64,000 bases of DNA from an uncultured Aquimarina sp. GTDB taxonomy: Bacteria; Bacteroidota; Bacteroidia; Flavobacteriales; Flavobacteriaceae. The DNA lies in assembly GCA_947498455.1 (NCBI GenBank), contig CANMKK010000012.1, positions 58,700 through 122,699 on the forward strand. The letters are read 5' to 3'. The notes under the pieces are model-generated. The model saw nothing but the letters and a program-made list of their open reading frames with translations. It was not told the origin of the DNA and did no database searches. Shown piece by piece: positions 49,790 to 60,232 of the stretch. The number at the start of each line of letters is the position of its first letter. The stretch's first letter is position 1. The translations under genes and the position numbers were made by a program.

Positions 49790-49967
49790 ATAGAACTTAC
49801 TCGTAAATCAATTCTCTATTTATACTAAGAATAAATGGCCGCTTCTTTTTTTGTTTATTTACACATCTCACAACATACGTATACCAAAATTCAACCTACT
49901 TTATTTCTATTGTTTTTAAAAACAAACGAAAACTAAACAAAATATTTTTTTTACATAAAACTAATAG

Positions 49968-50666
49968 TCATAGAATATTTTCATCCGCAAAACTATAGTA
50001 TTTTTTTTCAGTTATTATAAGATGATCTAATAGTTTTATATCTAAACTTTCTCCTGCCATTTTTAATTTATTGGTAAGAACCCTATCTGATTGACTAGGG
50101 TTTAACGATCCACTAGGGTGGTTATGAGTCAAAATTATTGAAGTAGCTCCAAAATCAAGAGCAGCTCTAAATACTATTCGTGGATCTACTAATGTTCCCG
50201 TTTTACCTCCAATACTTATTTGCTTTTTTTGCAAAACCTTATTAGAATTATTTAGGTACAATACCCAAAATTCCTCGTGTTCCAAATCTCCTATAATTGA
50301 ACTCATAATAGTAAAGACATCCCGACTACTAGTTATTTTGGATTGTATTGGTGCATCTTCATCCCTCCTTCTCCTTCCTAGTTCCAAACCAGCTACTATA
50401 GAAATAGCTTTTGCTTCACCTATACCTTTAAATCTCATTAATTGTTTTACAGATAACTTTCCAAGAGTATTGATTTGATGATCCACACTTGCCAAAATTC
50501 TTTTACTTAAAGCTACTGCACTTTCTTCTCTATTTCCAGAACCTATTAAAATTGCAATCAGTTCTGCGTCACTTAATGTATTCTTACCTTTAACTAGTAA
50601 TTTCTCTCTTGGACGATCATCTTCATTCCATTCCTTTATCGAAAAAGAAGAATTAAACTCACTCAT
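49968..50666 (-). CDS. radC: RadC-family JAB/MPN-domain protein
   Basis: 232 aa. A helix-hairpin-helix segment (RFKGIGEAKAISI, about 78-90) is followed by the RadC JAMM metalloprotease-like motif THNHPSGSLNPSQSD, with H181, H183 and D194. E131 lies in the preceding strand. The name comes from a presumed repair role in E. coli that has since been questioned; the real function is unclear. It is flanked by gaps of about 180 and 230 bp, so it stands alone. Confidence 0.95.
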   Translation of the reverse strand: MSEFNSSFSIKEWNEDDRPREKLLVKGKNTLSDAELIAILIGSGNREESAVALSKRILASVDHQINTLGKLSVKQLMRFKGIGEAKAISIVAGLELGRRRRDEDAPIQSKITSSRDVFTIMSSIIGDLEHEEFWVLYLNNSNKVLQKKQISIGGKTGTLVDPRIVFRAALDFGATSIILTHNHPSGSLNPSQSDRVLTNKLKMAGESLDIKLLDHLIITEKKYYSFADENIL

Positions 50667-50809
50667 TTAATCATTTTTATCTTGTTCTACCCCCAAATAT
50701 TTTACTATGTAAGTATAAACTATTTATCTCAATTACAATATATTATTATTAAAAATGTTTAATCCATCGTAGAATTCTAATGTAACCGTAAAGATTACAT
50801 CATATATAT

Positions 50810-50840
50810 TTGTTTGAAAATGAAAGTTTTACTATATTTG
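50810..50840 (+). promoter_or_regulatory. Promoter of the small exported protein at 50894
   Basis: TTG (50810-50812), a 20-bp spacer and TATATTTG (50833-50840) match the Bacteroidota pattern exactly. The start codon is 53 bp past the G, leaving a leader of about 48 nt. A second TATATTTG at 50805-50812 overlaps the -33 element. Confidence 0.65.
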
Positions 50841-50893
50841 ACAACCCTTAATCTAAATAATGTAGAATTTAACAACTTCAAATCAGTCTATTT

Positions 50894-51340
50894 ATGAAGA
50901 GCATTTTTACTTTAGTTTTACTATTTATCACCGTAAGTTTTTACGGACAAGAAAACAAACGCATTAGCTTCCTTAATTTAGTAGGAAATCACATACAAGT
51001 TCCTAGAGGTTGTCAAGCTCAGTCGGAATATGAATTATTAGCTTGCAACGGAACATCTATAAAATGGGATTATTATAGTGATGACATGCTATCAGAAGTT
51101 TTTAACGCTACTATAGATGCTTTTAGCTCTGGAAATTCATCTAAATCAGAAGTAACCTTTACCTCATTCGGATCTCAGTTAAAAGGTTATAAATTTCAAT
51201 CAGGAAACACCTATCAGTATTTCTTAAAAGGAAAAATAAAAGATCAACCTTTAATGATTAATATTGGCTCTCCCAATGATATTTCTGTTAGTGAAAATCT
51301 AAATGGTGTCCTAAAACTCGTTCTTGAAAAAGTAGGCTAA
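50894..51340 (+). CDS. Small exported protein of unknown function
   Basis: 148 aa. The signal peptide is 19 residues or so, ending VSFYGQ. The mature part has two cysteines (GCQAQSEYELLACNG) that could form a disulfide, then SSKSEVTFTSFGSQLKGYKF and a conserved-looking C-terminus NDISVSENLNGVLKLVLEKV. No domain is recognised. It is a single-gene unit with its own well-formed promoter. Confidence 0.75.
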   Translation: MKSIFTLVLLFITVSFYGQENKRISFLNLVGNHIQVPRGCQAQSEYELLACNGTSIKWDYYSDDMLSEVFNATIDAFSSGNSSKSEVTFTSFGSQLKGYKFQSGNTYQYFLKGKIKDQPLMINIGSPNDISVSENLNGVLKLVLEKVG

Positions 51341-51433
51341 AGAAGTTTTCCTATTCGTTTTCTTATGTTACAAGTCAATTTAGTTATCTAAATAATAACT
51401 TGAACTTTCGTTTACTATTTTAAAGTAATCCTT

Positions 51434-51441
51434 TATTTTTG
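51434..51441 (+). promoter_or_regulatory. Candidate -7 element before the DUF1569-like gene
   Basis: TATTTTTG fits TAnnTTTG, 31 bp before the start codon at 51473. No TTG is seen at 19-21 bp upstream, so it is a weak candidate. Confidence 0.35.
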
Positions 51442-51472
51442 AATACAGGATTATTGGTAAAATTATGTACAT

Positions 51473-51916
51473 ATGAAATCACTTTTTGATGAAACTGTAA
51501 AAACGGAAATAGAAAATCGAATCAAGCAACTATCAGAGACAAGCAAACCTTCTTGGGGTTCAATGGATGTTTCTCAAATGCTTTTTCATTGTCAATTTCC
51601 TCTGAAAATTGCACTAAGGAAAGAATGCCCAAAAATAAAACCTAACTTTTTGGCTAAACTTTTTTTTAAAAAAGCAATGTATAATGATAAACCCTGGAAG
51701 AGAAACTTACCAACACATTCTAAACTAAAAGTTGTTGACCCTAAGAAATTCAAAGAGGAAAAACGCGCTTTAACAGAGCTGATTAATGAATTTTCCGAAA
51801 AAAGAAATATCAAAGAATGGGATCCGCATCCAATGTTTGGAAAATTCACCTATGACCAATGGGGTAAAATGCAATTCAAACACTTAAATCATCATTTACA
51901 ACAATTTAACGTATAA
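51473..51916 (+). CDS. DUF1569/DinB-like protein
   Basis: 147 aa, no signal peptide. SWGSMDVSQMLFHCQFPLKI near the start and HPMFGKFTYDQWGKMQFKHL plus NHHLQQFNV at the end match the DinB-like four-helix fold, whose three His residues bind a metal; the C-terminal NHHLQQF is a usual part of it. DUF1569 is the nearest family I recognise. The biochemical role is unknown. It is followed 3 bp later by the PaiB-like gene, so the pair is probably cotranscribed. Confidence 0.8.
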   Translation: MKSLFDETVKTEIENRIKQLSETSKPSWGSMDVSQMLFHCQFPLKIALRKECPKIKPNFLAKLFFKKAMYNDKPWKRNLPTHSKLKVVDPKKFKEEKRALTELINEFSEKRNIKEWDPHPMFGKFTYDQWGKMQFKHLNHHLQQFNV

Positions 51917-51919
51917 CAT

Positions 51920-52519
51920 TTGTACCCACCAAAACATCACCAAGAGTTTACTATAGATCATATTAAACACGTAGCTCGAAACTATCCTTTCGCTACACTT
52001 GTTTCTGCTCAGGAAAAAACACCTTTTATAACTCATATTCCTCTAATATTTCATGGAGATAAACTTGTAGGACATATCGATGCCAATAACCCTCATGTCA
52101 ATCTTTTAAAGTACGACTACCCCGTAATGGCAGTTTTCCAAGGGCCACAAACATATATATCTCCGTCTATTTATACTACAGAACAGCTACCGACCTGGAA
52201 TTATATTATTTCTCATGCAAGCGGAATTGTCAAAGAGATTAAAAATATCGATCAAATAAAACAATCGATTGTAACAATGACCGAATTTCTAGAAACACCC
52301 GAACATGCATATACATTATTATTAGATGATCCAAAAATGGATCGACTGACACCTTATATTCATTGTTTTGAAATTGAAGTCCAAAAATGGGAAGGAAAAT
52401 TTAAACTTAGTCAGGATAAAATTCCTCAGGATATTGAAAATGCGAAACAAGAGCTTATTCAAAACAATCAAAGAAATATAGCCGAGTTTGTCAACGAACT
52501 ATTCGAAAAGCATTTTTAG
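51920..52519 (+). CDS. FMN-binding protein, PaiB-like
   Basis: 199 aa. The start is a TTG at 51920, chosen because the protein then begins MYPPKHHQEFTIDHIKHVAR, as PaiB proteins do. HIPLIFHGDKLVGHIDANNP and AVFQGPQTYISPSIYTTEQLPTW (about residues 72-95) match the split-barrel FMN-binding PaiB family, described as negative regulators of sporulation and protease genes in Bacillus. Outside Bacillus the role is mostly unknown. It follows the DUF1569-like gene closely and is convergent with mpl. Confidence 0.88.
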   Translation: MYPPKHHQEFTIDHIKHVARNYPFATLVSAQEKTPFITHIPLIFHGDKLVGHIDANNPHVNLLKYDYPVMAVFQGPQTYISPSIYTTEQLPTWNYIISHASGIVKEIKNIDQIKQSIVTMTEFLETPEHAYTLLLDDPKMDRLTPYIHCFEIEVQKWEGKFKLSQDKIPQDIENAKQELIQNNQRNIAEFVNELFEKHF

Positions 52520-52522
52520 CTT

Positions 52523-53875
52523 TTAAATCATAGACTTTATTTCATCAAAATCTAGCCCTCCATAATTTCCACTGCTCATTAATAGTAACGCTGAATCTGT
52601 AAAATCTTTTTGTTTTAAATAAGTTCTGAATTCTTCCGGATTGGTATAAATGATAAGCCCGTCGCGATTAAAAGCCTTTTCGATTTGTGAAGCAGACACT
52701 GCTTCCAATTGTTTTATTTTTACTGCATCCGGAGAATAAAACACCACAGCTTCATCGGCAGCATCAAGCGCACCATTGTATTCTTTTAAAAATTCTGCAT
52801 TAAGACTACTATACGTATGCAGTTCTAGGCAGGCAATCACCTTTCTATCCTGATACTGTTCTTTTACCGCTTTTGTAGTAGCACTCACCTTAGATGGACT
52901 ATGTGCAAAATCTTTATAGGCAATTGCTGTATCACTTTCGGCAATTTTCTCCAGTCGTTTAGACGCTCCTTTAAAAGATGCAATAGCTTCATAAAATTCA
53001 TCCTGATCAATTCCCATATGCTGACATATCCATTTGGCTCCTGCCAAATTGCTTAAATTATGTGCTCCAAAAACCTCTATCGGCATTTCTCCTTCTGGAG
53101 TTAACAATAAAGTTTCTCCATCTTCCACCCTATATTCCGGTGTATTATAAGGAAACTTACGGATTGGATTTGTTATAGTTTCTGCCAATTGTTTTACCTC
53201 ACCATCATCATCATTATACACCAAAGCACCTCCATTAATTATGGATTCCATAAAAACCTTAAACTGATCTACGTACATATTTAAGGTGGGAAATACATTA
53301 ATATGATCCCAAGCAATACCACTTACCAAAGCTATATTTGGTTGGTATAAATGAAATTTAGGTCTTCGATCAATTGGTGAGGACAAATATTCATCTCCTT
53401 CTAACACCATAAAATCATTTTCCTCGGTTAAATGCACCATCGTATCAAAACCTTCTAATTGCGCACCTACCATATAATCTACATCTTTATCGTGGTAATG
53501 CAATACATGCAAAATCATTGATGTAATTGTTGTTTTTCCGTGAGATCCACCAATAACAACTCTGGTTTTATTTTTAGATTGTTCGTATAAAAATTCTGGG
53601 TATGAATAAATTTTTAATCCTAGTTCCTGAGCTCTTAACAACTCTTCATTATCCTCTTTAGCATGCATTCCTAGAATTACTGCATCAATATCCTCAGTGA
53701 TTTTCTCCTGAAACCAACCAAATTCATTAGGCAATAGGCCATATCTATCCAGTCTGGACTTAGAGGGTTCGAAAATTACATCATCACTTCCTGTTACTAC
53801 ATCTCCTTTTTGATGAAGTGCCATTGCCAGATTGTGCATTGCACTACCTCCTATTGCTATAAAATGTACTCGCAT
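52523..53875 (-). CDS. mpl: UDP-N-acetylmuramate:L-alanyl-gamma-D-glutamyl-meso-diaminopimelate ligase
   Basis: 450 aa. Reattaches recycled murein tripeptide to UDP-MurNAc. I set the start at the ATG at 53875, giving MRVHFIAIGGSAMHNLAMAL; a frame reaching 53944 adds 23 unlikely residues. The Mur-ligase ATP loop is GSHGKTT (110-116), and FMVLEGDEYLSSPIDRRPKF is the typical Mpl segment after it. YKDFAHSPSKVSATTKAVKE is the C-terminal domain signature. It is convergent with the PaiB-like gene and divergent from the large alpha-2-macroglobulin-like gene. Confidence 0.95.
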   Translation of the reverse strand: MRVHFIAIGGSAMHNLAMALHQKGDVVTGSDDVIFEPSKSRLDRYGLLPNEFGWFQEKITEDIDAVILGMHAKEDNEELLRAQELGLKIYSYPEFLYEQSKNKTRVVIGGSHGKTTITSMILHVLHYHDKDVDYMVGAQLEGFDTMVHLTEENDFMVLEGDEYLSSPIDRRPKFHLYQPNIALVSGIAWDHINVFPTLNMYVDQFKVFMESIINGGALVYNDDDGEVKQLAETITNPIRKFPYNTPEYRVEDGETLLLTPEGEMPIEVFGAHNLSNLAGAKWICQHMGIDQDEFYEAIASFKGASKRLEKIAESDTAIAYKDFAHSPSKVSATTKAVKEQYQDRKVIACLELHTYSSLNAEFLKEYNGALDAADEAVVFYSPDAVKIKQLEAVSASQIEKAFNRDGLIIYTNPEEFRTYLKQKDFTDSALLLMSSGNYGGLDFDEIKSMI

Positions 53876-54093
53876 AGTTCGTATTCTTAAAAATCGGAGC
53901 GTAAATATAAAACTAATTGAGAAGTTTGATCTAAACTCATCCAATTAATTACTATACTAATCAAAACAACTATTTCACTCATTTATCGTTGTAATTATGT
54001 AGTTTTATATAGTTATTTACTTTATCAATACTGTATACACAAAAAATGGCATCAGACTTGTATCTTAAGATATATACAAAAAAAAATGAAAAA

Positions 54094-57000
54094 ATGAAAA
54101 AGTACATCATTCTTGTTTTTATACTCTTTATTTCTAACCTACCTTATATGATGGCGCAAGACAACCTCAATTACCAAAATGATTGGAAAAAAGTCACGGA
54201 ATTTGACAAAAAACAACTTCCTAAATCATCATTAGAGATCGTAAATACTATATATAATAAAGCTAAAAAGGCGAATAACACCAATCAGATTACAAAAGCT
54301 CTGATCTACAAAGCTAAATATGTGTTGGTTTTAGAAGAAAATGCCGAATTAACAATCATCAATGAACTAAAAAGCGAGATTAGCACCAGCAAGTTTCCTA
54401 ATAAGAATATTATGGAAAGTATTCTTGCAAATCTATATTGGCAATATTTCCAGCAAAACCGATGGAAGTTTTATAAACGAACCAAAACTGGAGAAAAAGC
54501 AAATCAGGAAGATTTTAGAACTTGGGATCTCGAAACATTATTCAATGAGATACACATACATTTTACAAAATCACTGGAAAATGGAGTATTGGCGCAACAA
54601 ACAGACCTTACTGCGTTTAACGATATTATAATACAAGCCGACAACTCTAAAATATACAGACCTACACTCTACGACTTTTTATCTCACAATGCGCTAAGTT
54701 TTTATAAAACTCCAGAAAATAACATTACAAAACCTGCTTATACTTTTGAAATAAACTCAAAAGATTATCTAAAAGGGTATCAAGAGTTTGCAAGATTAAA
54801 AATCACGACCGAAGATTCCCTATCTCTTCAGTTTCGTGCTTTAAAAATATATCAAAATTTAATCGATTTTCACTCCAGAGATAAAGCCCCTGATGCACTA
54901 ATTGATATCAATGTAGAACGTCTTAAATTTGTTAATGATAATGCCACCTTTCCGAATAAACAAGAATTATTCATAAAAACATTACAAAACGAAAAAGAAA
55001 AACACACTAAAGATGATTCCTCTACCCTTTATAACTATGAACTGGCACGTATCTATCAAACTAGAGCAACAACCTATGGTTCTTCTAAAAATGAAACATA
55101 TCGATGGGATCTAAAAAAAGCTTTAGAGATTTGTAAAAAGGCAATTTCTCAATTTCCGGAATCGAGGGGAGCAAAAAATTGCGCTCATATACAGGAGCAA
55201 ATCCTTAGCAAAACAATTAATAGCATTAAGGTAGAAAGTCATATTCCGATTAACAAACCCTCCAGACTTTTAGTCAGCTATAAAAACTTTGACCATATCT
55301 ATTTTAAGATTGTACAAGCAGATCAAAGACAAGTAAAATCTTTCAAGAAATTATACCAGAAAAAAGGGCAAATAGATTTTCTAAACAATCTACCGGTAGT
55401 TACTTCATGGGACGCTAAACTTATAGATGAAAAAGATTATCAAAACCATAGTATTGAAATTGCAGTACCTAAACTAAAATCAGGAACCTATTTCATTATA
55501 GGTTCTCCGCAAAAAGATCTAAGCAATAACAATACATTTTCTGTAGGAGTTCTTCAGGCAACTAATCTCGCGCTAATCGAAAGTAAAACACCAAAAGAAA
55601 CAAAATTTCAGGTGGTGGATAGAAATAATGGAACTCCTATTACTAATGCTACAGTACATCTATCTGTAGAAGACAGAAGAAATAACCTTAGCGAAACACT
55701 AACTACCAATAAAAATGGAGAGGCTTCTTTCTCCAAAAAAGGATATTATTACAATGTCACCGCAACTGTAAGTCATAATGATGACACCGCTTATTTCGAC
55801 GGTTACTATATCAATCAAGACCCTTACCAAGATAAACCAGATGCAAAAACAAGAGTTACTACATTTTTGTTTACAGACAGAGGTATATACAGACCTGGTC
55901 AAACTGTATACTATAAAGGAATAATGATATCTTCCAGAGGAAAGGAAGCTCCTAAAGTGGTGGCTAACTCACAAACATTTGCAAAACTTATTGATGTCAA
56001 TGGACAAGAAGTAAAAAAATCTAATTTAATGACGAATGAATATGGATCTTTTGCTGGTGAATTCATAATTCCTTCAACAGGATTAACAGGAAATTACATG
56101 ATCCAAACGGATAATTATAATAACATTTCCTTTTCTGTAGAAGAATACAAACGCCCTAAATTCGAAACTAAATTTACTCCAATAACAGAAACCTATAAGA
56201 TTAATGATAGTATAAAAATTACCGGAACAGCACTAGCATATGCAGGCAGCAACATTACAGATGCCAAAGTAGTATATCGTGTACACAGAAAAGTACAATA
56301 CCCACGCTGGTGTTATTGGTACCCAAGATACACGTCAGAACCGCAAGAAATTACACATGGTGAGACCAAAACTAATGATAAAGGAGAATTCTTCATAACC
56401 TTTGCAGCATTACCGGATAAAAGTGTGGACAAAAAGAATCAACCAATATTCAATTATGAAGTAATCGCGGATGTAACAGATATTAATGGTGAGACAAGAA
56501 GCGCTACCACCATCGTCAATGTAGGATATCACGCGTTAATTGCTAGTATTGATGCCCCGGAAAAGCTGAACAAAACTAGAAAAGATAATGTAATAAACAT
56601 TTCTACAAAGAACCTAAATGGCGAATTTGTTGCTAACAGCGGACGTATTAAAATCCATAAACTCAATGCTCCAAAATACCTTCTCAGACATCGTCCCTGG
56701 AATGCTCCGGACTATACCAGTCTTACAAAAGATGAGTTCAAAAAACTATTCCCTCACGATGCTTATAAAGATGAAGATGACTATAGAAACTGGAAAAAAG
56801 GAACTATCTTACTGGATAAAGGATTCAGCACAACAGAAACAAAAGACACACCAAAGGGAACACAAAAACTTCTTTTAGACGGTATTAAAAAATGGGCTTC
56901 TGGTAAATATGTACTAGAACTTACTACCAAAGATCGATTCGGACAAGAAGTAAAAGACATACAATACGTCTCAGTTTTTGATCCTTCGGACACTACAATA

Positions 57001-60000
57001 AGCGATTATAAACTTTTTGAAATCACAACAAACAAAACCTCTTATAAACCTGGAGATGAAGCTGTCATAAAAATTAGTTCTGCCTCGGAGGACATCACCA
57101 TAACTGTTGATATCGAAAAAGATCATAAAATTATTGACACCAAATTCATTAAACTATCTAACAATAGTAAAACAATAAAAATACCCGTAACCAAAGAGGA
57201 TATCGGTGGGTTTTCGATTGCTTATAGCTTTGCTAATATAAATAGTTTTCAGAGTGAAACAATTCCTATTTCTGTACCTTACGAACCTACAGAATTAAGT
57301 ATTGAAACCAATACCTTTAGGGACAAATTGCAACCAGGACAACAAGAAAACTGGAGTTTTACCATCAAAGGTCCAAAAGGTGATAAAGTTACAGCAGAAT
57401 TATTAGCAGGGATGTATGACGCCTCTCTAGATCAGTTTAAACCACATCAATGGAGTTTTAAGCCTATCAACAGACCTGTTTATTATTCGTATACCCAAAG
57501 AATGGGAAATAAAAGTTTTGAGAACGGAAATCTTTCTATTTATAGAAATCACACCTCAACTACTAGTTTCCAATATCAGAGTTATGACCAATTAAACTGG
57601 TTTGGATTGTATTTTGGCAACTCCTATCGCTATGGATTAGAGGGTGCTGTTAGCAAAATGAGTATGAGAAGTAAATCGGCGGCTGCTCCTGTAGAAATGG
57701 AACAAAAATCAAAAGAAAATGGTCGTTTAGCGGAAGAATCTGAATCGACAGTATTAAATGACTCTATTGATTCTGGTTATGAAGATGTTTCTGATGAATC
57801 AAAGGAATTAAAAGAGGAACAATCATCCCTAAAAGGAGTAAAAATCCGTAAAAACTTACAAGAAACAGCATTTTTCTTTCCGCAGTTAACTACTGATGCA
57901 TCAGGAAACGTAAGCTTTAATTTTACAGCTCCAGAAGCGTTGACCAAATGGAAACTACAACTGCTTGCACACACCAAAGAGTTACATGCTGCAGTACAGA
58001 CATTAGAAACTGTTACCCAGAAGGAGTTGATGATCCTTCCCAATCCTCCACGTTTTCTAAGAGAAGGCGATCAGATTGTACTAAGTTCTAAAATCTCCAA
58101 TCTGGCAACCAAAGACCTTACAGGAATTGTAGAATTACAATTGACTGACGCGCTAACCGGCAAAACGATAAATACAGAGTTACAAAACACCAATGCCAGA
58201 CAGAATTTTACTGTAAAAGCAACTGGGAATACGAATGTATCCTGGGAATTACAAATTCCGGATAATGTACAAACTGTACAATATAAAATCGTAGCAAAAG
58301 CAGCAGATTTTTCTGATGGAGAGCAAAATGTATTACCGGTTTTATCGAACAGAATGTTAGTGACAGAAACACTACCTATGTGGATTCGTTCTAATCAAAC
58401 CAAGACACTTACCTTAGATAAACTAAAGAACAATACATCAACCACATTAAAGCATCATAAGTTAACACTAGAGATGACTTCTAATCCTGCCTGGTATGCT
58501 GTACAAGCACTACCCTACTTAATGGAGTATCCCTATGATTGTGCAGAACAAGTATTTTCCAGATATTATGCTAATGCATTAGCCAGTCATATTGCGAATT
58601 CCAATCCAAGAATCCAGGAAGTATTTACACAATGGAAAAATACGGATGCCCTACTTAGTAATCTAGAGAAAAACCAAGAGTTAAAATCCCTGATTATCCA
58701 AGAAACACCATGGTTACGAGATGCACAAAGCGAAACAGAACAAAAGAAACGTATTGCACTGCTGTTTGATCTTAATAAGATGAACAATGAACTTCAATCA
58801 TCTCTTAATAAATTACGACAATTACAATTCAACTCCGGAGCATTCCCGTGGTTTAAGGGAGGTAGAGAAAATCGCTTTATCACCCAACATATTGTTACAG
58901 GTTTTGGGCACCTACAAAAATTAGGAGTTACCAAGTTTGATAACAATGCTAAAAATATGATACAAAAAGCAATACAGTATCTCGATCAAGAATTTGTAAC
59001 CGAATATAATAAATTAAAAAAATACTGTACGCAAAACAATATCGATATCACAAAAGATCACCTCAGCCATACACAGATACACTATTTGTATATGCGTAGT
59101 TTCTTTTCGGATATCCAAAGAGCAAAAAACACTAATGAAGCGTGGGATTACTACCTCGATCAATCCAAAAAATACTGGGCAAATCGTGGTTTATATGCTC
59201 AGGGAATGTTAGCATTAATAACACATAGAAATAATGATACCGCAACAGCGACTAAAATTATCCGATCATTAGACGAAAGAAGCATCACTAGCGAAGAACT
59301 AGGAATGTACTGGAAATCCAATACAGCTAGCTGGAACTGGTATCAGGCACCTATAGAAACACAATCCTTGTTAATCGAAACCTTTGCTGAGATTGAGAAA
59401 GAACCAAAACGTACAGAGATTATAGACAATCTTAGAGTTTGGTTACTTAAGAACAAGCAAACCAACCGCTGGAAAACGACCAAAGCTACCACAGATGCCG
59501 TATATGCATTATTACTACAAGGTAGTGAGTGGTTATCTATCACAGATATGGTAGACATCGTATTAGGAGACCAAAAAATAGATCCAAGTACAATGAAAGA
59601 TATACAGGTAGAAGCTGGAACAGGATATTTTAAAACCAGTTGGAATGGCACTGAAATACAACCAAAAATGGCAACTGCCAATATCACAAAAAAAGGAAAA
59701 GGAATCGCATGGGGAGCATTATACTGGCAATATTTTGAGAATTTGGACAAGATTACCTCGGCAGAAACTCCACTGAAGTTAAAGAAAAAACTATTCCTAA
59801 AAAAGAATACTGATACAGGCGAAGAAATTACTGAAATTACCAAAGACACCAAACTTCAATTAGGTGACCTTATCCGGGTACGAATCGAATTAAGATCCGA
59901 CCGTGCCATGGAGTTTGTGCATATGAAGGATATGCGGGCATCTGGTTTAGAGCCTATCAATGTGTTATCTCAATACAAGTATCAGGATGGATTAGGATAT

Positions 60001-60192
60001 TATGAAAGTACCAAGGATGCTTCTACAAATTTCTTCTTCGATTACCTACCAAAAGGAATTTATGTATTTGAGTATGACCTTCGGGTTAACAATCAAGGAG
60101 ACTTCTCTAATGGAATTACAACCATACAAAGCATGTATGCGCCAGAATTCAGTAGTCATTCCGAAGGGGTAAGAGTAAAAATAGGTAACTAA
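54094..60192 (+). CDS. Large alpha-2-macroglobulin-like protein with thioester motif
   Basis: 2032 aa from the ATG at 54094, chosen because it begins a signal peptide (MKKYIILVFILFISNLPYMM, cleaved after AQ). An earlier in-frame ATG at 54046 would put 16 residues before it. Residues about 30-460 are a helical N-terminal region seen in the large Bacteroidota form. The MG2 signature FTDRGIYRPGQTVYYKG is at about 594-610. The A2M domain is around 1255-1300 (ETAFFFPQLTTDASGNVSFN). The thioester motif is YPYDCAEQVFSRYY with C1483 and Q1486. Bacterial A2M proteins trap proteases or protect peptidoglycan. The usual partner pbpC is not adjacent here. No lipobox is seen, so it is probably periplasmic or secreted. 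Confidence 0.92.
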   Translation: MKKYIILVFILFISNLPYMMAQDNLNYQNDWKKVTEFDKKQLPKSSLEIVNTIYNKAKKANNTNQITKALIYKAKYVLVLEENAELTIINELKSEISTSKFPNKNIMESILANLYWQYFQQNRWKFYKRTKTGEKANQEDFRTWDLETLFNEIHIHFTKSLENGVLAQQTDLTAFNDIIIQADNSKIYRPTLYDFLSHNALSFYKTPENNITKPAYTFEINSKDYLKGYQEFARLKITTEDSLSLQFRALKIYQNLIDFHSRDKAPDALIDINVERLKFVNDNATFPNKQELFIKTLQNEKEKHTKDDSSTLYNYELARIYQTRATTYGSSKNETYRWDLKKALEICKKAISQFPESRGAKNCAHIQEQILSKTINSIKVESHIPINKPSRLLVSYKNFDHIYFKIVQADQRQVKSFKKLYQKKGQIDFLNNLPVVTSWDAKLIDEKDYQNHSIEIAVPKLKSGTYFIIGSPQKDLSNNNTFSVGVLQATNLALIESKTPKETKFQVVDRNNGTPITNATVHLSVEDRRNNLSETLTTNKNGEASFSKKGYYYNVTATVSHNDDTAYFDGYYINQDPYQDKPDAKTRVTTFLFTDRGIYRPGQTVYYKGIMISSRGKEAPKVVANSQTFAKLIDVNGQEVKKSNLMTNEYGSFAGEFIIPSTGLTGNYMIQTDNYNNISFSVEEYKRPKFETKFTPITETYKINDSIKITGTALAYAGSNITDAKVVYRVHRKVQYPRWCYWYPRYTSEPQEITHGETKTNDKGEFFITFAALPDKSVDKKNQPIFNYEVIADVTDINGETRSATTIVNVGYHALIASIDAPEKLNKTRKDNVINISTKNLNGEFVANSGRIKIHKLNAPKYLLRHRPWNAPDYTSLTKDEFKKLFPHDAYKDEDDYRNWKKGTILLDKGFSTTETKDTPKGTQKLLLDGIKKWASGKYVLELTTKDRFGQEVKDIQYVSVFDPSDTTISDYKLFEITTNKTSYKPGDEAVIKISSASEDITITVDIEKDHKIIDTKFIKLSNNSKTIKIPVTKEDIGGFSIAYSFANINSFQSETIPISVPYEPTELSIETNTFRDKLQPGQQENWSFTIKGPKGDKVTAELLAGMYDASLDQFKPHQWSFKPINRPVYYSYTQRMGNKSFENGNLSIYRNHTSTTSFQYQSYDQLNWFGLYFGNSYRYGLEGAVSKMSMRSKSAAAPVEMEQKSKENGRLAEESESTVLNDSIDSGYEDVSDESKELKEEQSSLKGVKIRKNLQETAFFFPQLTTDASGNVSFNFTAPEALTKWKLQLLAHTKELHAAVQTLETVTQKELMILPNPPRFLREGDQIVLSSKISNLATKDLTGIVELQLTDALTGKTINTELQNTNARQNFTVKATGNTNVSWELQIPDNVQTVQYKIVAKAADFSDGEQNVLPVLSNRMLVTETLPMWIRSNQTKTLTLDKLKNNTSTTLKHHKLTLEMTSNPAWYAVQALPYLMEYPYDCAEQVFSRYYANALASHIANSNPRIQEVFTQWKNTDALLSNLEKNQELKSLIIQETPWLRDAQSETEQKKRIALLFDLNKMNNELQSSLNKLRQLQFNSGAFPWFKGGRENRFITQHIVTGFGHLQKLGVTKFDNNAKNMIQKAIQYLDQEFVTEYNKLKKYCTQNNIDITKDHLSHTQIHYLYMRSFFSDIQRAKNTNEAWDYYLDQSKKYWANRGLYAQGMLALITHRNNDTATATKIIRSLDERSITSEELGMYWKSNTASWNWYQAPIETQSLLIETFAEIEKEPKRTEIIDNLRVWLLKNKQTNRWKTTKATTDAVYALLLQGSEWLSITDMVDIVLGDQKIDPSTMKDIQVEAGTGYFKTSWNGTEIQPKMATANITKKGKGIAWGALYWQYFENLDKITSAETPLKLKKKLFLKKNTDTGEEITEITKDTKLQLGDLIRVRIELRSDRAMEFVHMKDMRASGLEPINVLSQYKYQDGLGYYESTKDASTNFFFDYLPKGIYVFEYDLRVNNQGDFSNGITTIQSMYAPEFSSHSEGVRVKIGN

Positions 60193-60197
60193 TATAT

Positions 60198-60232
60198 AAA
60201 TTCTCACAGGTCTCAGAGACCTGTGAGAATTT
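60198..60232 (+). terminator. Perfect palindrome after the A2M gene (terminator or REP-like element)
   Basis: 17-bp arms AAATTCTCACAGGTCTC / GAGACCTGTGAGAATTT around one central A, 5 bp after the stop codon. It has only a short T-tail, so besides termination it could be a dispersed REP-like palindrome of the type I associate with Bacteroidota genomes. Confidence 0.65.

Noticed and set aside
53876..53944. Upstream extension of mpl (23 extra codons)
   Set aside because: Mpl proteins start at MRVHFIAIGG; the extension has no conserved character.
54046..54093. Earlier start for the A2M gene
   Set aside because: It would place 16 residues before a clear signal peptide.
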